From Mermis nigrescens (taxonomy: Eukaryota; Nematoda; Enoplea; Mermithida; Mermithidae): DNA of 64,000 bases. A program made the position numbers and the translations under genes. Shown piece by piece: positions 51,601 through 54,798 of this stretch. The stretch covers positions 57,296 through 121,295 of the forward strand of contig JAVLUZ010000419.1 of the NCBI GenBank assembly GCA_036768485.1, read 5' to 3'. Every line of letters starts with the position of its first letter. Position 1 is the first letter of the stretch. A model generated the notes under the pieces. The model saw only the letters and a list, made by a program, of their open reading frames with translations, had not been told where the DNA came from and made no database searches.

Positions 51601-54428
51601 GACATCTAATTTTCCGGAAATTACGTATCTGTATTTTTGCCGAATTCGGCGGATAATAGAAAAAGGGGTAAAATATTAGGATCGTAAGTTCTTTCGATTA
51701 AAAATTTTCCATTTGTATCTGGGCATTCAAAATGCGTAGTTTTTCATAATATAATAAAAATAGTGTTGAATAATAACCCTAAATACCGTATATATTCAAT
51801 CTAATGAATTGCACGCCGTTTATTCTTTATTGCCTTTTTTGGTGCGCCGTTCTTTGGAGGGCGCTGTTAATCATTTCTCTCTTTATAGATTACATCAACT
51901 TATGCATAATTTTACTTAAAGTTGCAAAAAACTTGCATTTGAGCTAAAACAAATGATGATGTTGTACATAGTTAAACCACACAAATTTCATCATAAAAGT
52001 CCAAATTCTAAAAAATCATATCGAGCATATTTTCCTCATATTTTATGTCTGGACCCACTTGCACCAACTTAGGAGTTCAGGAGTTTAGGAGTAGCCTTTA
52101 TGAGTTCAGGAGATTTGTCTTGAACCAAAAACCCATAGAGGAGTTTATTTTCATGGAGTTCAGTAGTCGCTTCTATGAGTTCAGAACTGCGTTTTTAAAA
52201 GCACTGTTATCTGAATTTTCGCTTTTAAACATCAGTTTTCAATTCAAGTGACCTTTATTTTTGATTTTTCATTGCACTTGACTCGTGTGACTTTTGAGGG
52301 TCTCCGATTTTAACCAAAAAAATGTCATTTGGGGCTAAAAACATTTATATCATAATTGTATATTGTGATTTGCGGTCCCAATCCCTGTAATACTTATTAC
52401 CTAGTTTCGCGATATATTTTACTAAAACTAGATGACTTGCGTGGATAAACTAAGGTTTTACGAAAAGCATTAAGGTTTAACCACGCTATTTAGATACGGG
52501 CACGTAAAACGTAGGCCGGACTTATTAAGATGGACCCGGACACTTTATGGCATATTAAATTGTCCAGCCGTACACTTTACGATGCCGTACACTTTACAAT
52601 GCGACACCGGCACCATTCTCATTTATTATATGATCGTACTATGCATACGTGTAATGGCTCGAAATTTTGGGTGAGGGTCCCCGGCCATTTTTAGGGTTGG
52701 AAAAATGACCTCCAATTTTTAGCCAAGAACGCGGCCAAAAATCGCAAGTTTTCTTCAAATCCTGGATGGAGTCAAAAATTTTCTGATTCTGTGAGATGGG
52801 ATCAATTAACTATGGGTGCAGGGATGCTCCCATTCATCTGTTACATGTAATATATTTATGATACAAGACTATATATCTCAACTTGTAGCGTACCGATAGA
52901 TTCATTTCGCGTGACGAAAGAAACGTGCATAATGTTACTCAAATATTATACACCGTGCCAGTAAATTTACGGGTTTATATCAGACGATTTGAATTCCTCT
53001 GTTTTTTTTCTTGGTTGAACTCGGTTCTAAAGATCTGTGCTTGAAATAAGCTAAGAACATTCTTGGGGATTTGATTAAATGCATATTTTAGACATGAGAC
53101 TTTAAATATTGCGAAAGTCAAAAAATCCGGTCTGCAAAGGCAAAACAACCAGTGGAGTACAAAAGCGGAATCTTTTGTCGATTTACCTTTGTAAATTGAT
53201 TTGATTTGACTTTCGAAATTAAAGAGTCCATCTCTGAAGTATGATTTTGAGCATCCAGGCACACTCGTTGATTGACGGAAATACTTTAGATAGGTAACTT
53301 TTTCGATCCAGAATGATGCGCCACAGATGGGTGTACGGCTGAAATTAATAAGATGGACAGAAGTTTGATGCGGGGCATTCGGCAAACAAAAAGTACTGTA
53401 AAATAATAAATAGCTAATAGAATAAAATTTATTATATATAAATGTTTAAAATTAAAAAATATAAAAATAAATGGACAAAAATGCAAAAAAAGAAAACGAA
53501 GACGACTACTGCTTGGGATTAGGGCTTCCTTAGCTCAAATAATTTACGGTCAATTGTCGTGGGCAATAATGGCGTGGTGTCTGGCTGGACCCCTCAGAAA
53601 ATCCGCCGGACCCCCCATAACGCGATGTACTGCCAGAATTAGGTTTTTTGCGGCATTTCTAGCAATTTCACTCCATCGGCCCCCCACCCTGATTTTGGCT
53701 GCTGCTTATCTATGGTCGTGTCGTGGAACTCTGAATTTTCGTTGTAGTATGGAAAAAGCTGTATGATATGATCAATTAAAAAGCATAACGATTATCAATG
53801 AGCGGAACAGTAAATAAGAACTGACAACCATACGTGGGCAGCAAGAAAATTCTGGGGGGTGCAAGATTTTTCAAAGGTCAAGAAATTGCCTTAAAAATGG
53901 TGGTATGGCGAAAAACCACTATTTTTCGACGTTTCTCATCAAGCACTATCCATTGGCATCAAAAAATTGCCAAAAGAATAAAAAAATTTCAAAAATTGAA
54001 TTCTGGGGGTGTTTTGCTTTCTCGGGGGTTGCATACCCCCAACCCCCTCCCCACACGTCCAGGTGTGCTGACAACACATCGACCGGTTTAACCAAGAAAA
54101 AGAGTATACTCAGTGCCTGTAACGACCGAATTCACAGGTGTACCAATGCTAGAATAATACCGACACTAGAAATATATTATGAAAAATATATCAGCACAGG
54201 AAATTGCGCACGTATATATCTATTCCTATTTTGCTTCTCTCTGGCTACACAAGTTTTTTATTTTGGGGGTCAAACCCCCACGTGCATGTCTTATCCTAAC
54301 TAATTTGCTTTGCTTTGTTTAGTTTGTGCTGCTCCGAATTCAGCTTCTACATGGAAAATCTAAAGCAGCTACCTTGTTGCTCAGCAATCGATGAGGGAAT
54401 GAATGAAGTCTTGCAGTGCAAGCTCTGA
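2431..54428 (+). CDS. Vps54: VPS54 C-terminal ~570 residues, 13 exons (5' part outside window)
   Basis: VPS54 is a subunit of the GARP tethering complex (with VPS51, VPS52 and VPS53), which captures retrograde endosomal vesicles at the trans-Golgi network. Joining the 13 exons listed below gives one open frame of 570 residues ending in TGA, with matching phases at all 12 junctions. From memory of the family, diagnostic blocks appear in the right order: DELRNIIAKML, LAEQMRKLNFDDW, RFKDDLFEKL, FLSRFHEDNKTKLS, EQWRKADVP, FNSRTCQLVLGAGALQLVGL, DYQDHLDEIFSKLLSIM, PVPSPCFQQIVK and FYMENLKQL. Human VPS54 is about 977 residues, so roughly the N-terminal 40% is missing, and the first exon here starts in mid-codon. 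Introns are 57-64 nt (three) or 1.2-11.9 kb. No frameshift or internal stop was seen, so the gene is probably functional. Family identity is very likely; exact exon ends are inferred from GT/AG and phase. Confidence 0.93.
2646..2753 (+). CDS. Vps54: VPS54 exon b
   Basis: The exon lies 64 nt after the previous one, between cacag and gtgagt. It encodes 36 residues running from TTMATVVAALCRAHETKL to CIKKLVRK, matching the VPS54 stretch in which a short-helix 'GLLRQxKxxF' segment precedes 'IKxxIKQxV'. Phase 0 at both ends. Confidence 0.88.
2964..3390 (-). mobile_element. Family A MITE copy
   Basis: This is a reverse-oriented copy of the family A unit: a terminal tttgtattcgacaaag block, the ggcgcttcgtgcc hairpin relic, ctatatatctttataatggc, and the block taccacactaaaatcgctac at the other end. 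It sits in the VPS54 intron between exons b and c. I could not define a clear target-site duplication. Confidence 0.6.
3989..4065 (+). CDS. Vps54: VPS54 exon c
   Basis: The exon follows the pyrimidine-rich tract ttttgtttag and ends before gtaatt. It encodes TVQCAVEAIDIRSPGDD and onward, the counterpart of 'IKQCVxxxVSQIEDID'. It ends in phase 2 (AA), and the next exon's first T makes Asn, which keeps the frame. Confidence 0.86.
4066..6039. repeat. Intron with diverged repeats
   Basis: This is the first part of the 10.7-kb VPS54 intron. A probable MITE lies at about 4617-4880 (catgcacgtgggg ... gtgcgcctatgg). The block at 5685-5880 (ggtggcgcgctcaaccgcc) has a relative at 28985-29110. I see no gene. 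Confidence 0.4.
6270..7269 (-). pseudogene. LINE reverse transcriptase, palm/thumb and C-terminal part
   Basis: This continues the RT domain after the hAT insertion: VISPALFNAYICDLP, then PYADDITVFTS with an intact YADD catalytic box, then in another frame the thumb and tail TWGAQKETILLLYKAIGCSI through LNYAAPVW. At least one frameshift lies near 6870-6960. The C-terminal 80 residues (PPFTTLHQCQNNLHKKA) resemble LINE tails of unknown role. Confidence 0.85.
7465..7775 (+). pseudogene. hAT transposase fragment
   Basis: The + strand reads ATDAYMAVTVHFIDKETWEL and KVAVVKHLPFSEN, then after breaks KVHIVIRDKGANVVKAM-like and GWFLHALHLIVTNSLKR. These match the hAT RNase H-like core (YxxVTxHxID, the 'TDNAxNMxKA' segment, and 'CxAHxLNLxVxxxL'), where the CxAH block is now LHALHL. 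Several frameshifts and stops make it dead. Confidence 0.7.
7800..9066. repeat. Family A units arranged head-to-head
   Basis: At least three family A units of roughly 300 bp each lie here in opposite orientations, sharing tgtacaaagatggtcccc, gcgattttagtgtggtaaaa and hairpin blocks. The join near 8590-8640 (atctttgtaca, aacggaccttgtacaaaa) is where orientation flips. Confidence 0.65.
9867..10705 (-). pseudogene. LINE reverse transcriptase, fingers/palm part
   Basis: The minus strand reads KRLWSTIKALDGKN, KNSKAFGPDEIAMLYLKHLG, SYRPISLLCPSAKIMERLL, HQRGFRLGHSTTSALLHL, AVALDLSKAYDSVDHTKLL and GVPQG. These are the reverse transcriptase motifs up to the primer-grip loop. It stops where the hAT element was inserted; the domain continues at 7269 and below. 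One frame change precedes the KAIKEAK start. Confidence 0.88.
10706..11470 (+). mobile_element. Family A MITE, tandem dimer
   Basis: It starts CAGTGTTTTTTTTTTTG and ends AAAAAACCGTG, flanked by a perfect 8-bp duplication, gtttgaag. It is made of two head-to-tail units of about 325 bp, each with acatgtacaaag..., the block gtggtaaaa, and the acggcgcgaagcgccgaaa hairpin. It splits the LINE between WREFVGNLNNCTS and KRLWST. Confidence 0.85.
11775..12308 (-). pseudogene. LINE endonuclease domain (APE-type)
   Basis: It encodes about 177 residues with the endonuclease landmarks VVNIYIPP, VVLGDFNAHNKLWHS, PDLLLASSELAPLIQW and LSSNHKPIIL, where the last aligns with the catalytic SDH motif but reads SNH. 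This domain nicks the target DNA during target-primed reverse transcription. The preceding N-terminal segment is in another frame, so the ORF is broken. Confidence 0.8.
12420..12892 (-). pseudogene. LINE N-terminal segment: 2A-like motif and PHD-like zinc finger
   Basis: Two overlapping frames read LLLSAGVKPNSGPTRP and then CVCGSNAYYNSVLCSNC ... CSGLKK ... YKCPKC. The Cys spacing resembles the PHD/zinc finger found at the N-terminus of several CR1/Jockey-type elements. The first motif resembles the D(V/I)xxNPGP 2A-like sequences known from such elements, but the core is NSGP and the leading Asp is absent, so it would not be expected to act. A frame change separates the two parts, and ALMNFLKEQDIAIGVLQET-like endonuclease sequence begins at the end. 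Confidence 0.65.
12893..13620. other. Intron, no feature recognised
   Basis: There is one ttcggcgcgaagcgcgc hairpin relic at 12953, so part of this is probably an old MITE. Otherwise it looks unique and AT-rich. Confidence 0.3.
13625..14679 (+). mobile_element. Composite MITE (family E left end, family B right end)
   Basis: The left end is CAGAGGCGTTGCCAGG and the right end is a family B terminus (aatccgcccctg). The body from about 13865 on is family B (ggatagacgtctagaagcatgatttac). The two ends do not match and the flanks show no shared duplication, so this is probably two elements joined by deletion or recombination. It contains the family A copy at 14055-14473. Confidence 0.6.
14055..14473 (+). 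mobile_element. Family A MITE, nested in family B
   Basis: It starts CAGTGTTTTTTGTGCAAGG and ends AAAAAGAACCGTG. The duplication is cttccggg/cttccagg (7 of 8). It interrupts the family B block 'aaaatggcttccaggtcgcc'. Confidence 0.8.
14738..14837 (+). CDS. Vps54: VPS54 exon d
   Basis: The acceptor is catctatttag and the donor is AAG|gtaatt. It encodes SLAEQMRKLNFDDW followed by a leucine-rich helix ending LLITKIK, matching VPS54 'LADQMRxLxFPQWFxLL...FLQRVK'. A transposon end (ccgcccctg, near 14678) lies only about 60 nt upstream of the acceptor, so the branch point sits in a very short remnant of host intron. Confidence 0.9.
15041..15583. mobile_element. MITE with GGCGTAGC termini
   Basis: The termini are CAGCGGCGTAGCTAGGG and the inverted CCAGCTACGCCACCG. 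The flanks cctttaaa and cttttaag agree at 6 of 8 positions, consistent with an old 8-bp duplication. It contains the hairpin block aggcgcttcgcgcct. Confidence 0.6.
16352..16613 (+). repeat. Diverged tandem duplication of ~130 bp
   Basis: Two adjacent copies share tttttgtagcagaaaatt, atgarcagtaggaat and agatttttgaaa, preceded by related 'ccactgcaccga/ccacagcaccga' blocks. A hAT element has inserted at the end of the second copy. Confidence 0.65.
17078..18155 (+). mobile_element. Family B MITE inside the hAT transposase remnant
   Basis: The termini are CAGTGGTGGATCTAGG and ATTCGCCCTG with a perfect 8-bp duplication, cttgcagc. It is a full-length family B copy enlarged by a nested family A element. 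Confidence 0.88.
17328..17772 (+). mobile_element. Family A MITE nested in family B
   Basis: It starts CAGTTTTTTTTCTGTACAAGG and ends AAGAAAAGCGTG, flanked by a perfect duplication, gcgcgaag. The duplicated target is the hairpin of family B itself (ggcgcgaagcgcc). Confidence 0.88.
18549..18770 (+). repeat. Family A fragment
   Basis: It carries aacaaagatggtctccaagag, taccgtagcg, atgcggtaaa and the ttcggtagtgtattttagct block of family A, diverged and truncated. It directly follows the hAT element. Confidence 0.5.
18771..19648. repeat. Intron before VPS54 exon e
   Basis: Mostly unassigned. The block at 19315-19405 (gatgtgcccc...gctgtaggggg...ggttacgcgctacctatgat) is shared with 46185-46270, so it belongs to a dispersed repeat of unknown class. 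Confidence 0.4.
19649..19725 (+). CDS. Vps54: VPS54 exon e
   Basis: The acceptor is gatttttttag and the donor gtgagg. It encodes HLLASLLDLLELIGDVF and then HDSTIISAE, continuing the helix after LLITKIK. Sequence similarity alone is weak, but the phases (0 in, 2 out) fit both neighbours exactly, and the intron to the next exon is only 57 nt. Confidence 0.75.
19783..19918 (+). CDS. Vps54: VPS54 exon f
   Basis: The acceptor is cttgattag and the donor AAG|gtgaaa. It encodes QTSVASLDILADTTLYLKKQ through SFAQERMVRVVAARFK, which matches the VPS54 helix ending 'HDRAVKFLMSRAKDG'. The final RFK joins directly to DDLFEKL in the next exon. A phase-0 acceptor at 19768 is an alternative but would leave exon e unused. 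Confidence 0.87.
19919..21491. repeat. Intron with family B and D copies
   Basis: A reverse family D fragment lies at about 20435-20620. A family B copy lies at about 20645-21233 (cggtggcggatctagg ... ccgttcctg) with only a poor candidate duplication (cttctgag/tttctcag). A family E-like start (ccgtaaccaggatttt) follows at 21419. Confidence 0.5.
21492..21884 (+). mobile_element. Family G MITE
   Basis: The ends are CATAGGTGCAATAGGTC and the inverted GTGCGCATGCATA, flanked by a perfect 8-bp duplication, gtcaggag. It contains a diverged hairpin module (gggacgaagcgtcgg) and a ggagtaataccccctct block that recurs at 9550, 28090 and 30735. Confidence 0.8.
21885..22857. repeat. Intron, scattered repeat relics
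   Basis: A gagcgcgaagcgcg hairpin relic lies at 22134 and a ggcagaaactgcctat block at 22275. No gene or intact element recognised. Confidence 0.3.
22858..23453. mobile_element. Family E MITE
   Basis: The ends are AGGGGCGTAACCAG and the inverted CTGATTATGCCCCT, flanked by a perfect 8-bp duplication, gcgtgtac. It holds two degenerate hairpin modules (acggcgcttctcgccgg and ttcgacgtttcgcgccg). Confidence 0.78.
23454..24394. repeat. Intron with a reverse family E end
   Basis: About 24120-24362 is a reverse relative of family E (gggggacgccctcccctg on the complementary strand, ggctggttacggccc end). The rest is unassigned. Confidence 0.4.
24395..26073 (-). pseudogene. RTE reverse transcriptase and C-terminal region
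   Basis: In shifting frames it reads KASDIDCIPPKSLK, NYHTIAIIFHASKI, RWIIEKTREYQKNMYTCFID, YSKAFDCVKHDKL, GICQGCILSRALFNLYVE, YMDGTLLAGS, NFIFLGSKIDHNGG and SYFGHVMRANSL. These are the RTE RT motifs in order. The catalytic YADDT box has become YMDGT (25158-25172), losing the second Asp, and motif 'RPISLL' is YHTIAII. The element cannot be active. Confidence 0.85.
26680..27154 (-). pseudogene. RTE endonuclease fragment
   Basis: The frame reads MGKLDIVKYEMKRLNIDRLG and then ISELHWTNNGYF, YSGKNPIRRNGVAFI and VLKAYAPTTNETEEDI, a good match to RTE/BovB endonucleases. After a frame change at about 26840 it continues with ITGDFNAKVGSGEELPVIG and GNFALGKRNNAGD. It would nick target DNA if intact. 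Confidence 0.85.
27391..28131. repeat. Intron, GC-rich block and family G end
   Basis: A GC-rich block at 27430-27565 (ggccccggtcgggccggg) could be the end of another hAT with simple subterminal repeats. A family G-like end (ggagtaatacccccatcacc) lies at 28091. No coding sequence recognised. Confidence 0.35.
28132..30253. mobile_element. Non-autonomous hAT with GGGCCC-rich ends
   Basis: The ends are CAGTGATCGACTGGGTACCC and the inverted GAGCCCGGTCGATCACTG, flanked by a perfect 8-bp duplication, attgtatg. Both subterminal regions are made of cccgggcccggc repeats. No transposase is recognisable. It contains a separate nested element. Confidence 0.88.
28400..29723. mobile_element. Nested element with GGCGTAGCC termini
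   Basis: The ends are CAGAGGCGTAGCCAGG and the inverted CCTGGCTACGCCTATG, flanked by a perfect 8-bp duplication, gcttcaat. Inside are family A-like blocks (tttcgacctttagtagtgta) and hairpin relics (cagcgcgaaacgccgg, ctcggcgcgaagcaccgg). Confidence 0.87.
30706..31098 (-). mobile_element. Family G MITE
   Basis: A reverse copy of the family at 21492-21884 and of the same length, 393 bp. It is flanked by a perfect 8-bp duplication, acatgaac. It carries ggtagtattacccccgctg and the shared gatcaatttatg and atggactaaaaatgc blocks. It is inserted in an older family D-like fragment. Confidence 0.82.
31107..31795. other. Intron before VPS54 exon g
   Basis: The first part resembles a reverse family D end (gaattctgggaggggtgggttt). 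The rest looks unique. An open stretch at 31274-31561 has no recognisable homology. Confidence 0.3.
31796..32004 (+). CDS. Vps54: VPS54 exon g
   Basis: The acceptor is ctgcatcacag and the donor AG|gtacag. It encodes DDLFEKLSVQQCVKLSESLE through FLSRFHEDNKTKL, a clear match to the VPS54 region 'KDGFLEKLxxxEFxxLSRxMExF...FVNRFHEERKTKLSLLL'. It follows an 11.9-kb intron that holds the RTE LINE and a hAT. Confidence 0.93.
32005..33220. repeat. Intron with a reverse family D fragment
   Basis: About 32640-32830 carries the family D blocks (ttaaagtgcctttttttgg, acatcgtttttcggcgtttc, acgatgctctatctttctag) in reverse orientation. The remainder is unassigned. Confidence 0.45.
33221..33425 (+). mobile_element. 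tRNA-derived SINE
   Basis: A tRNA-like head has an A box (aagctcagttgg, 33230-33241) and a B box (ggttcaattcc, 33285-33295) at pol III spacing, followed by an unrelated body and an (att)n tail. The body contains tgacgaaacgttgtgt, a motif seen near the ends of some retroelements. The tRNA head cannot fold as a functional tRNA without many mismatches. Confidence 0.72.
34050..34890 (+). pseudogene. Penelope-like reverse transcriptase relic
   Basis: Across several frames the + strand reads FDFLALYTSLPRNEL, GIPIGSNYAPLLADLFVFYC, RYIDDIALMNISKFLDYIK and HLSAELQKQGYN. This order (FDxxxLYTxxP, GIPMGxNCAPLLADLF, FRYIDD) is typical of a family of Penelope-type RTs in invertebrates. The YIDD catalytic box is present, but stops and frameshifts disrupt the rest. 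Assignment to Penelope rather than another RT clade is from memory of the motifs. Confidence 0.72.
34891..36077. repeat. Intron: pyrimidine tract and a dispersed repeat
   Basis: A ctcc-rich tract occupies 34970-35035. The block at about 35425-35620 (gatgacctcggctgtttat ... acttttgcgcctcgtaaaac) recurs, diverged, at 45855-45985, so it is a dispersed repeat of unknown class. Confidence 0.45.
36078..36290 (-). repeat. Family D fragment, reverse
   Basis: It carries the family D half with gataatttgacac, tagctgaaaacgcttaaaaagc and ccccaagattata. Most of the other half is missing. Confidence 0.55.
36409..36823 (+). mobile_element. Family D MITE
   Basis: The ends are CATACATGATCTTGGGGG and the inverted ATGCTGTGCATGTATG, flanked by a perfect 8-bp duplication, tttaaaag. 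It holds the ttcggcgcttcgcgccatat hairpin and the block tagagtatcgtcagaaacgcc. Confidence 0.88.
36832..39721. other. Intron between VPS54 exons g and h
   Basis: Mostly unique AT-rich sequence. A gcgcgaagcgccgaaaatt hairpin module lies at 37836. 39290-39390 ends with gggtccgggtaccctttgcatccctaa, resembling the right end of a hAT with GC-rich subterminal repeats; I found no matching left end. The block cccggtagtggtcaa occurs twice (38672 and 39138). Confidence 0.35.
39722..39871 (+). CDS. Vps54: VPS54 exon h
   Basis: The acceptor is tttgaagcag and the donor TC|gtgagt. The frame differs from the long minus-strand reading of the same DNA. It encodes ILDLEQWRKADVPVIFQQMV and then DEFERSGYLPDF, matching VPS54 'LLLDNERWKQADVPAEFQDLVD'. 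Phase 2 at both ends joins it to exons g and i without a break. Confidence 0.92.
40954..41136 (+). mobile_element. Short family B-type MITE (183 bp)
   Basis: The ends are CAGTGGTGGATCTAGG and the inverted CCTAAATCCGCCTCTG, flanked by a perfect 8-bp duplication, tttatccc. Its internal sequence (aaaatcgctaaaaatcgctc) is shared with the inverted copy at 48534-48712. Confidence 0.92.
41194..41387 (+). CDS. Vps54: VPS54 exon i
   Basis: The acceptor is ttttcgccag and the donor gtaatg. It encodes VGLIMLQLISPYYYLINNL, then LVDLLKTFNSRTCQLVLGAG and ALQLVGLKSIGVRTL. This is the best-conserved VPS54 segment ('LSDLLKYFNSRSCQLVLGAGALQVVGLK'). It ends in phase 1. A 183-bp MITE (40954-41136) ends 57 bp upstream. 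Confidence 0.96.
41388..43118. repeat. Intron with a family B start, a reverse D fragment and a CA microsatellite
   Basis: A family B left end (cagtggcggatttagg) starts at 41433. A reverse family D fragment covers about 41900-42183. A (CA)n tract of about 40 bp lies at 42567-42606. No gene. Confidence 0.5.
42567..42619 (+). repeat. (CA)n microsatellite
   Basis: A nearly pure cacaca run of about 20 repeats, then ta and a further short acac run ending in catgcatgca. Confidence 0.9.
43277..43552 (+). repeat. 17-bp repeat arrays, left arm
   Basis: Five near-identical copies of gtcccgggtgaccgaca (43279-43362), then a spacer, then about nine diverged copies (ccgggtggccgacagt) to 43550. Units contain the CCCGGG palindrome. 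Confidence 0.88.
43592..43847 (+). mobile_element. Family C MITE inside the long inverted-repeat element
   Basis: The ends are CATAGGTGGGCAGCACC and the inverted CACGCCCATGTGTG, flanked by a perfect 8-bp duplication, actatcac. It carries the family C core (tatggcgaaaaaaacaccat, gcactatccaatggcatc). Confidence 0.9.
44620..44842 (-). repeat. 17-bp repeat arrays, right arm
   Basis: A mirror of the left arm: about six copies of cggtcacccgggactgt, the inverted spacer (ggaattttttgattgacaga), then five more copies. The order array-spacer-array is reversed relative to the left arm. Confidence 0.88.
45201..46439. repeat. Intron with a 65-bp direct repeat and dispersed repeats
   Basis: The blocks at 45470-45535 and 45668-45733 are diverged direct repeats (gattgaacagrccaggtacggcag). 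45855-45985 is related to 35425-35620, and 46185-46270 to 19315-19405. No gene. Confidence 0.55.
46440..46811 (+). mobile_element. Family D MITE
   Basis: The left end is CATACATGATCTTGGG and the right end ttgcgcatgtctg, flanked by a perfect 8-bp duplication, atgctgac. It holds the ttcggcgcttcgcgccattt hairpin. Confidence 0.85.
46980..47101 (+). CDS. Vps54: VPS54 exon j
   Basis: The acceptor is gaattttcag and the donor AAG|gttgtt, the weakest donor in the set. It encodes LASRSLQLILFFIAVLTSAF through LCLRHMEQLKK, matching VPS54 'ALSSRCLQLIVHYIPVIRAHFE...MLRHFDHITK'. A family D element begins about 30 bp into the following intron. Confidence 0.9.
47130..47510 (+). mobile_element. Family D MITE just after VPS54 exon j
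   Basis: A family D body (aatttttcaccccccc ... aaaacgatgttttcaacg) with diverged ends and no clear duplication, starting about 30 bp inside the intron. Its hairpin reads ttcgacgtttcgcgcg. Confidence 0.65.
47574..48216 (+). mobile_element. Family B MITE with an AT-repeat expansion
   Basis: The ends are CAGTGGCGGATATAGG and the inverted AAATCCGCTCCTC, flanked by gtgtttca/gtgcttca (7 of 8). Its middle (47885-48025) has expanded into aataaatat-type repeats. Confidence 0.82.
48274..48436. mobile_element. Short MITE with CAGGCACGTAGCTG ends
   Basis: The ends are CAGGCACGTAGCTG and its exact inverted copy, flanked by a perfect 8-bp duplication, agcaaagg. 163 bp, related to 50950-51126. Confidence 0.92.
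48534..48712 (-). mobile_element. Short family B-type MITE, reverse
   Basis: The ends are CAGGGGCGGATTTAGG and the inverted CCTAGATCCGCCACTG, flanked by a perfect 8-bp duplication, gattctgg. It is the reverse of the copy at 40954-41136. Confidence 0.92.
49035..49150 (-). repeat. Family D fragment, reverse
   Basis: It carries acatgggatttctggtggg, aagtaccttttttgac and acgcgtcgaaagcgctgtt, all family D blocks, truncated. Confidence 0.5.
49263..49955 (-). mobile_element. Family C MITE split by a family D MITE
   Basis: A reverse family C copy (CACACCTGGGCGTGGG ... GCTCACGTATG) interrupted at its 'cgccataccaccatttt' block. No duplication of its own is visible. Confidence 0.75.
49463..49872 (+). 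mobile_element. Family D MITE nested in family C
   Basis: The left end is CATACATGATCCTGGGGG and the right end ctgtgcatgcatg, flanked by a perfect 8-bp duplication, cataccac, which is part of the family C sequence. Confidence 0.9.
50196..50276 (+). CDS. Vps54: VPS54 exon k
   Basis: The acceptor is ttcatcgcag and the donor AAG|gtgtga. It is 27 codons long: DYQDHLDEIFSKLLSIME, then CQISGCLTK. It matches VPS54 'DYHDHIAEISAKLVAIMDSLFDKLLSKYE'. Phase 0 at both ends; the next intron is 63 nt. Confidence 0.93.
50340..50542 (+). CDS. Vps54: VPS54 exon l
   Basis: The acceptor is gctgttttcag and the donor GG|gtgagt. It encodes WDCAPPVPSPCFQQIVKTFK through LLFRLHSLFKTLFSQRLSGL, matching VPS54 'VKAPVPSPCFRNICKQMTKMHEAIFDLLPEEQ...LHLKKQL'. 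This belongs to the C-terminal helical domain whose destabilisation causes the wobbler mouse phenotype (known for the family). Confidence 0.95.
50950..51126. mobile_element. Short MITE with CAGGCACGTA ends
   Basis: The ends are CAGGCACGTAAGCTGG and the inverted AGCTACGTGCCTG, flanked by a perfect 8-bp duplication, tattggct. 177 bp. Confidence 0.92.
51208..52614. mobile_element. Element with AAAGTGTCCGG subterminal repeats
   Basis: The left end carries several copies of aaagtgtccggg in both orientations, starting with ggcgggtgtagcgccgg; the right end carries the inverted counterparts ending caatgcgacaccggcacc. The interior holds a repeat block of gttcagga units at 52060-52190, related to 727-1010. 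No transposase and no clear target duplication. Confidence 0.6.
52615..53828. other. Intron before the VPS54 terminal exon
   Basis: A block like family F (ggccatttttagggttgg) lies at 52680. The minus strand is open at 52975-53385 but resembles nothing I know. No gene supported. Confidence 0.3.
53829..54067 (+). mobile_element. Family C MITE
   Basis: The ends are CATACGTGGGCAGC and the inverted CACGTCCAGGTGTG, flanked by a perfect 8-bp duplication, ctgacaac. 239 bp. Confidence 0.92.
54323..54428 (+). CDS. Vps54: VPS54 terminal exon m
   Basis: The acceptor is tgctttgtttag. The first T completes a Gly codon from exon l. It encodes LCCSEFSFYMENLKQLPCCS and then AIDEGMNEVLQCKL before TGA. It corresponds to VPS54 'DVAFYTGNLQALKGLKDLDLNMAEIWEQKR', but the tail after MENLKQL is diverged. 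A MITE starts 27 bp after the stop. Confidence 0.88.
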
Positions 54429-54455
54429 ACAAAAGGTAGCGCTACGTATTATAGG

Positions 54456-54723
54456 CATACCTGGGCGTGGGGGTTCGGGATATGCACCCCCCGAGAAACC
54501 AAAATAATCCCCCCCCCCCCCCCGAGAAATCAAAATACCCCCCACATTTCAATTTTTGAGAATTTTTTCGTTTTTTCCGCAATTTTTTGATACAAATGGA
54601 TAGTGCTCGATGAGAAACGTTGAAAAATAGTGTTTTTTCGCCATACCACTACTTTTAAGGCCATTTGTTGACCTTTGAAAAATCTTGCATCCCTCCCCAG
54701 AACTTTGGTGCCGCCCACCTATG
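54456..54723 (-). mobile_element. Family C MITE in the VPS54 3' UTR
   Basis: The ends are CATACCTGGGCGTGGGGG and the inverted GCCGCCCACCTATG, flanked by attatagg/atcatagg (7 of 8). It starts 27 bp after the VPS54 stop codon, so any transcript must include or end within it. Confidence 0.85.
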
Positions 54724-54792
54724 ATCATAGGTCGTCCTTGAAAGTTTTGCAATCGCGTATACATAAGGAGAATGTCTAATTTAAACTTTAAT

Positions 54793-54798
54793 AATAAA
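54793..54798 (+). promoter_or_regulatory. Candidate VPS54 poly(A) signal
   Basis: AATAAA lies 365 bp past the VPS54 stop, just beyond the MITE at 54456-54723. If it is used, about two thirds of the 3' UTR would be transposon-derived. This is inferred only from the hexamer and its position. Confidence 0.35.

Noticed and set aside
53554..53766. Open frame MSWAIMAWCLAGPL as a gene
   Set aside because: No homology, no splice context, and it lies in a VPS54 intron among repeats.
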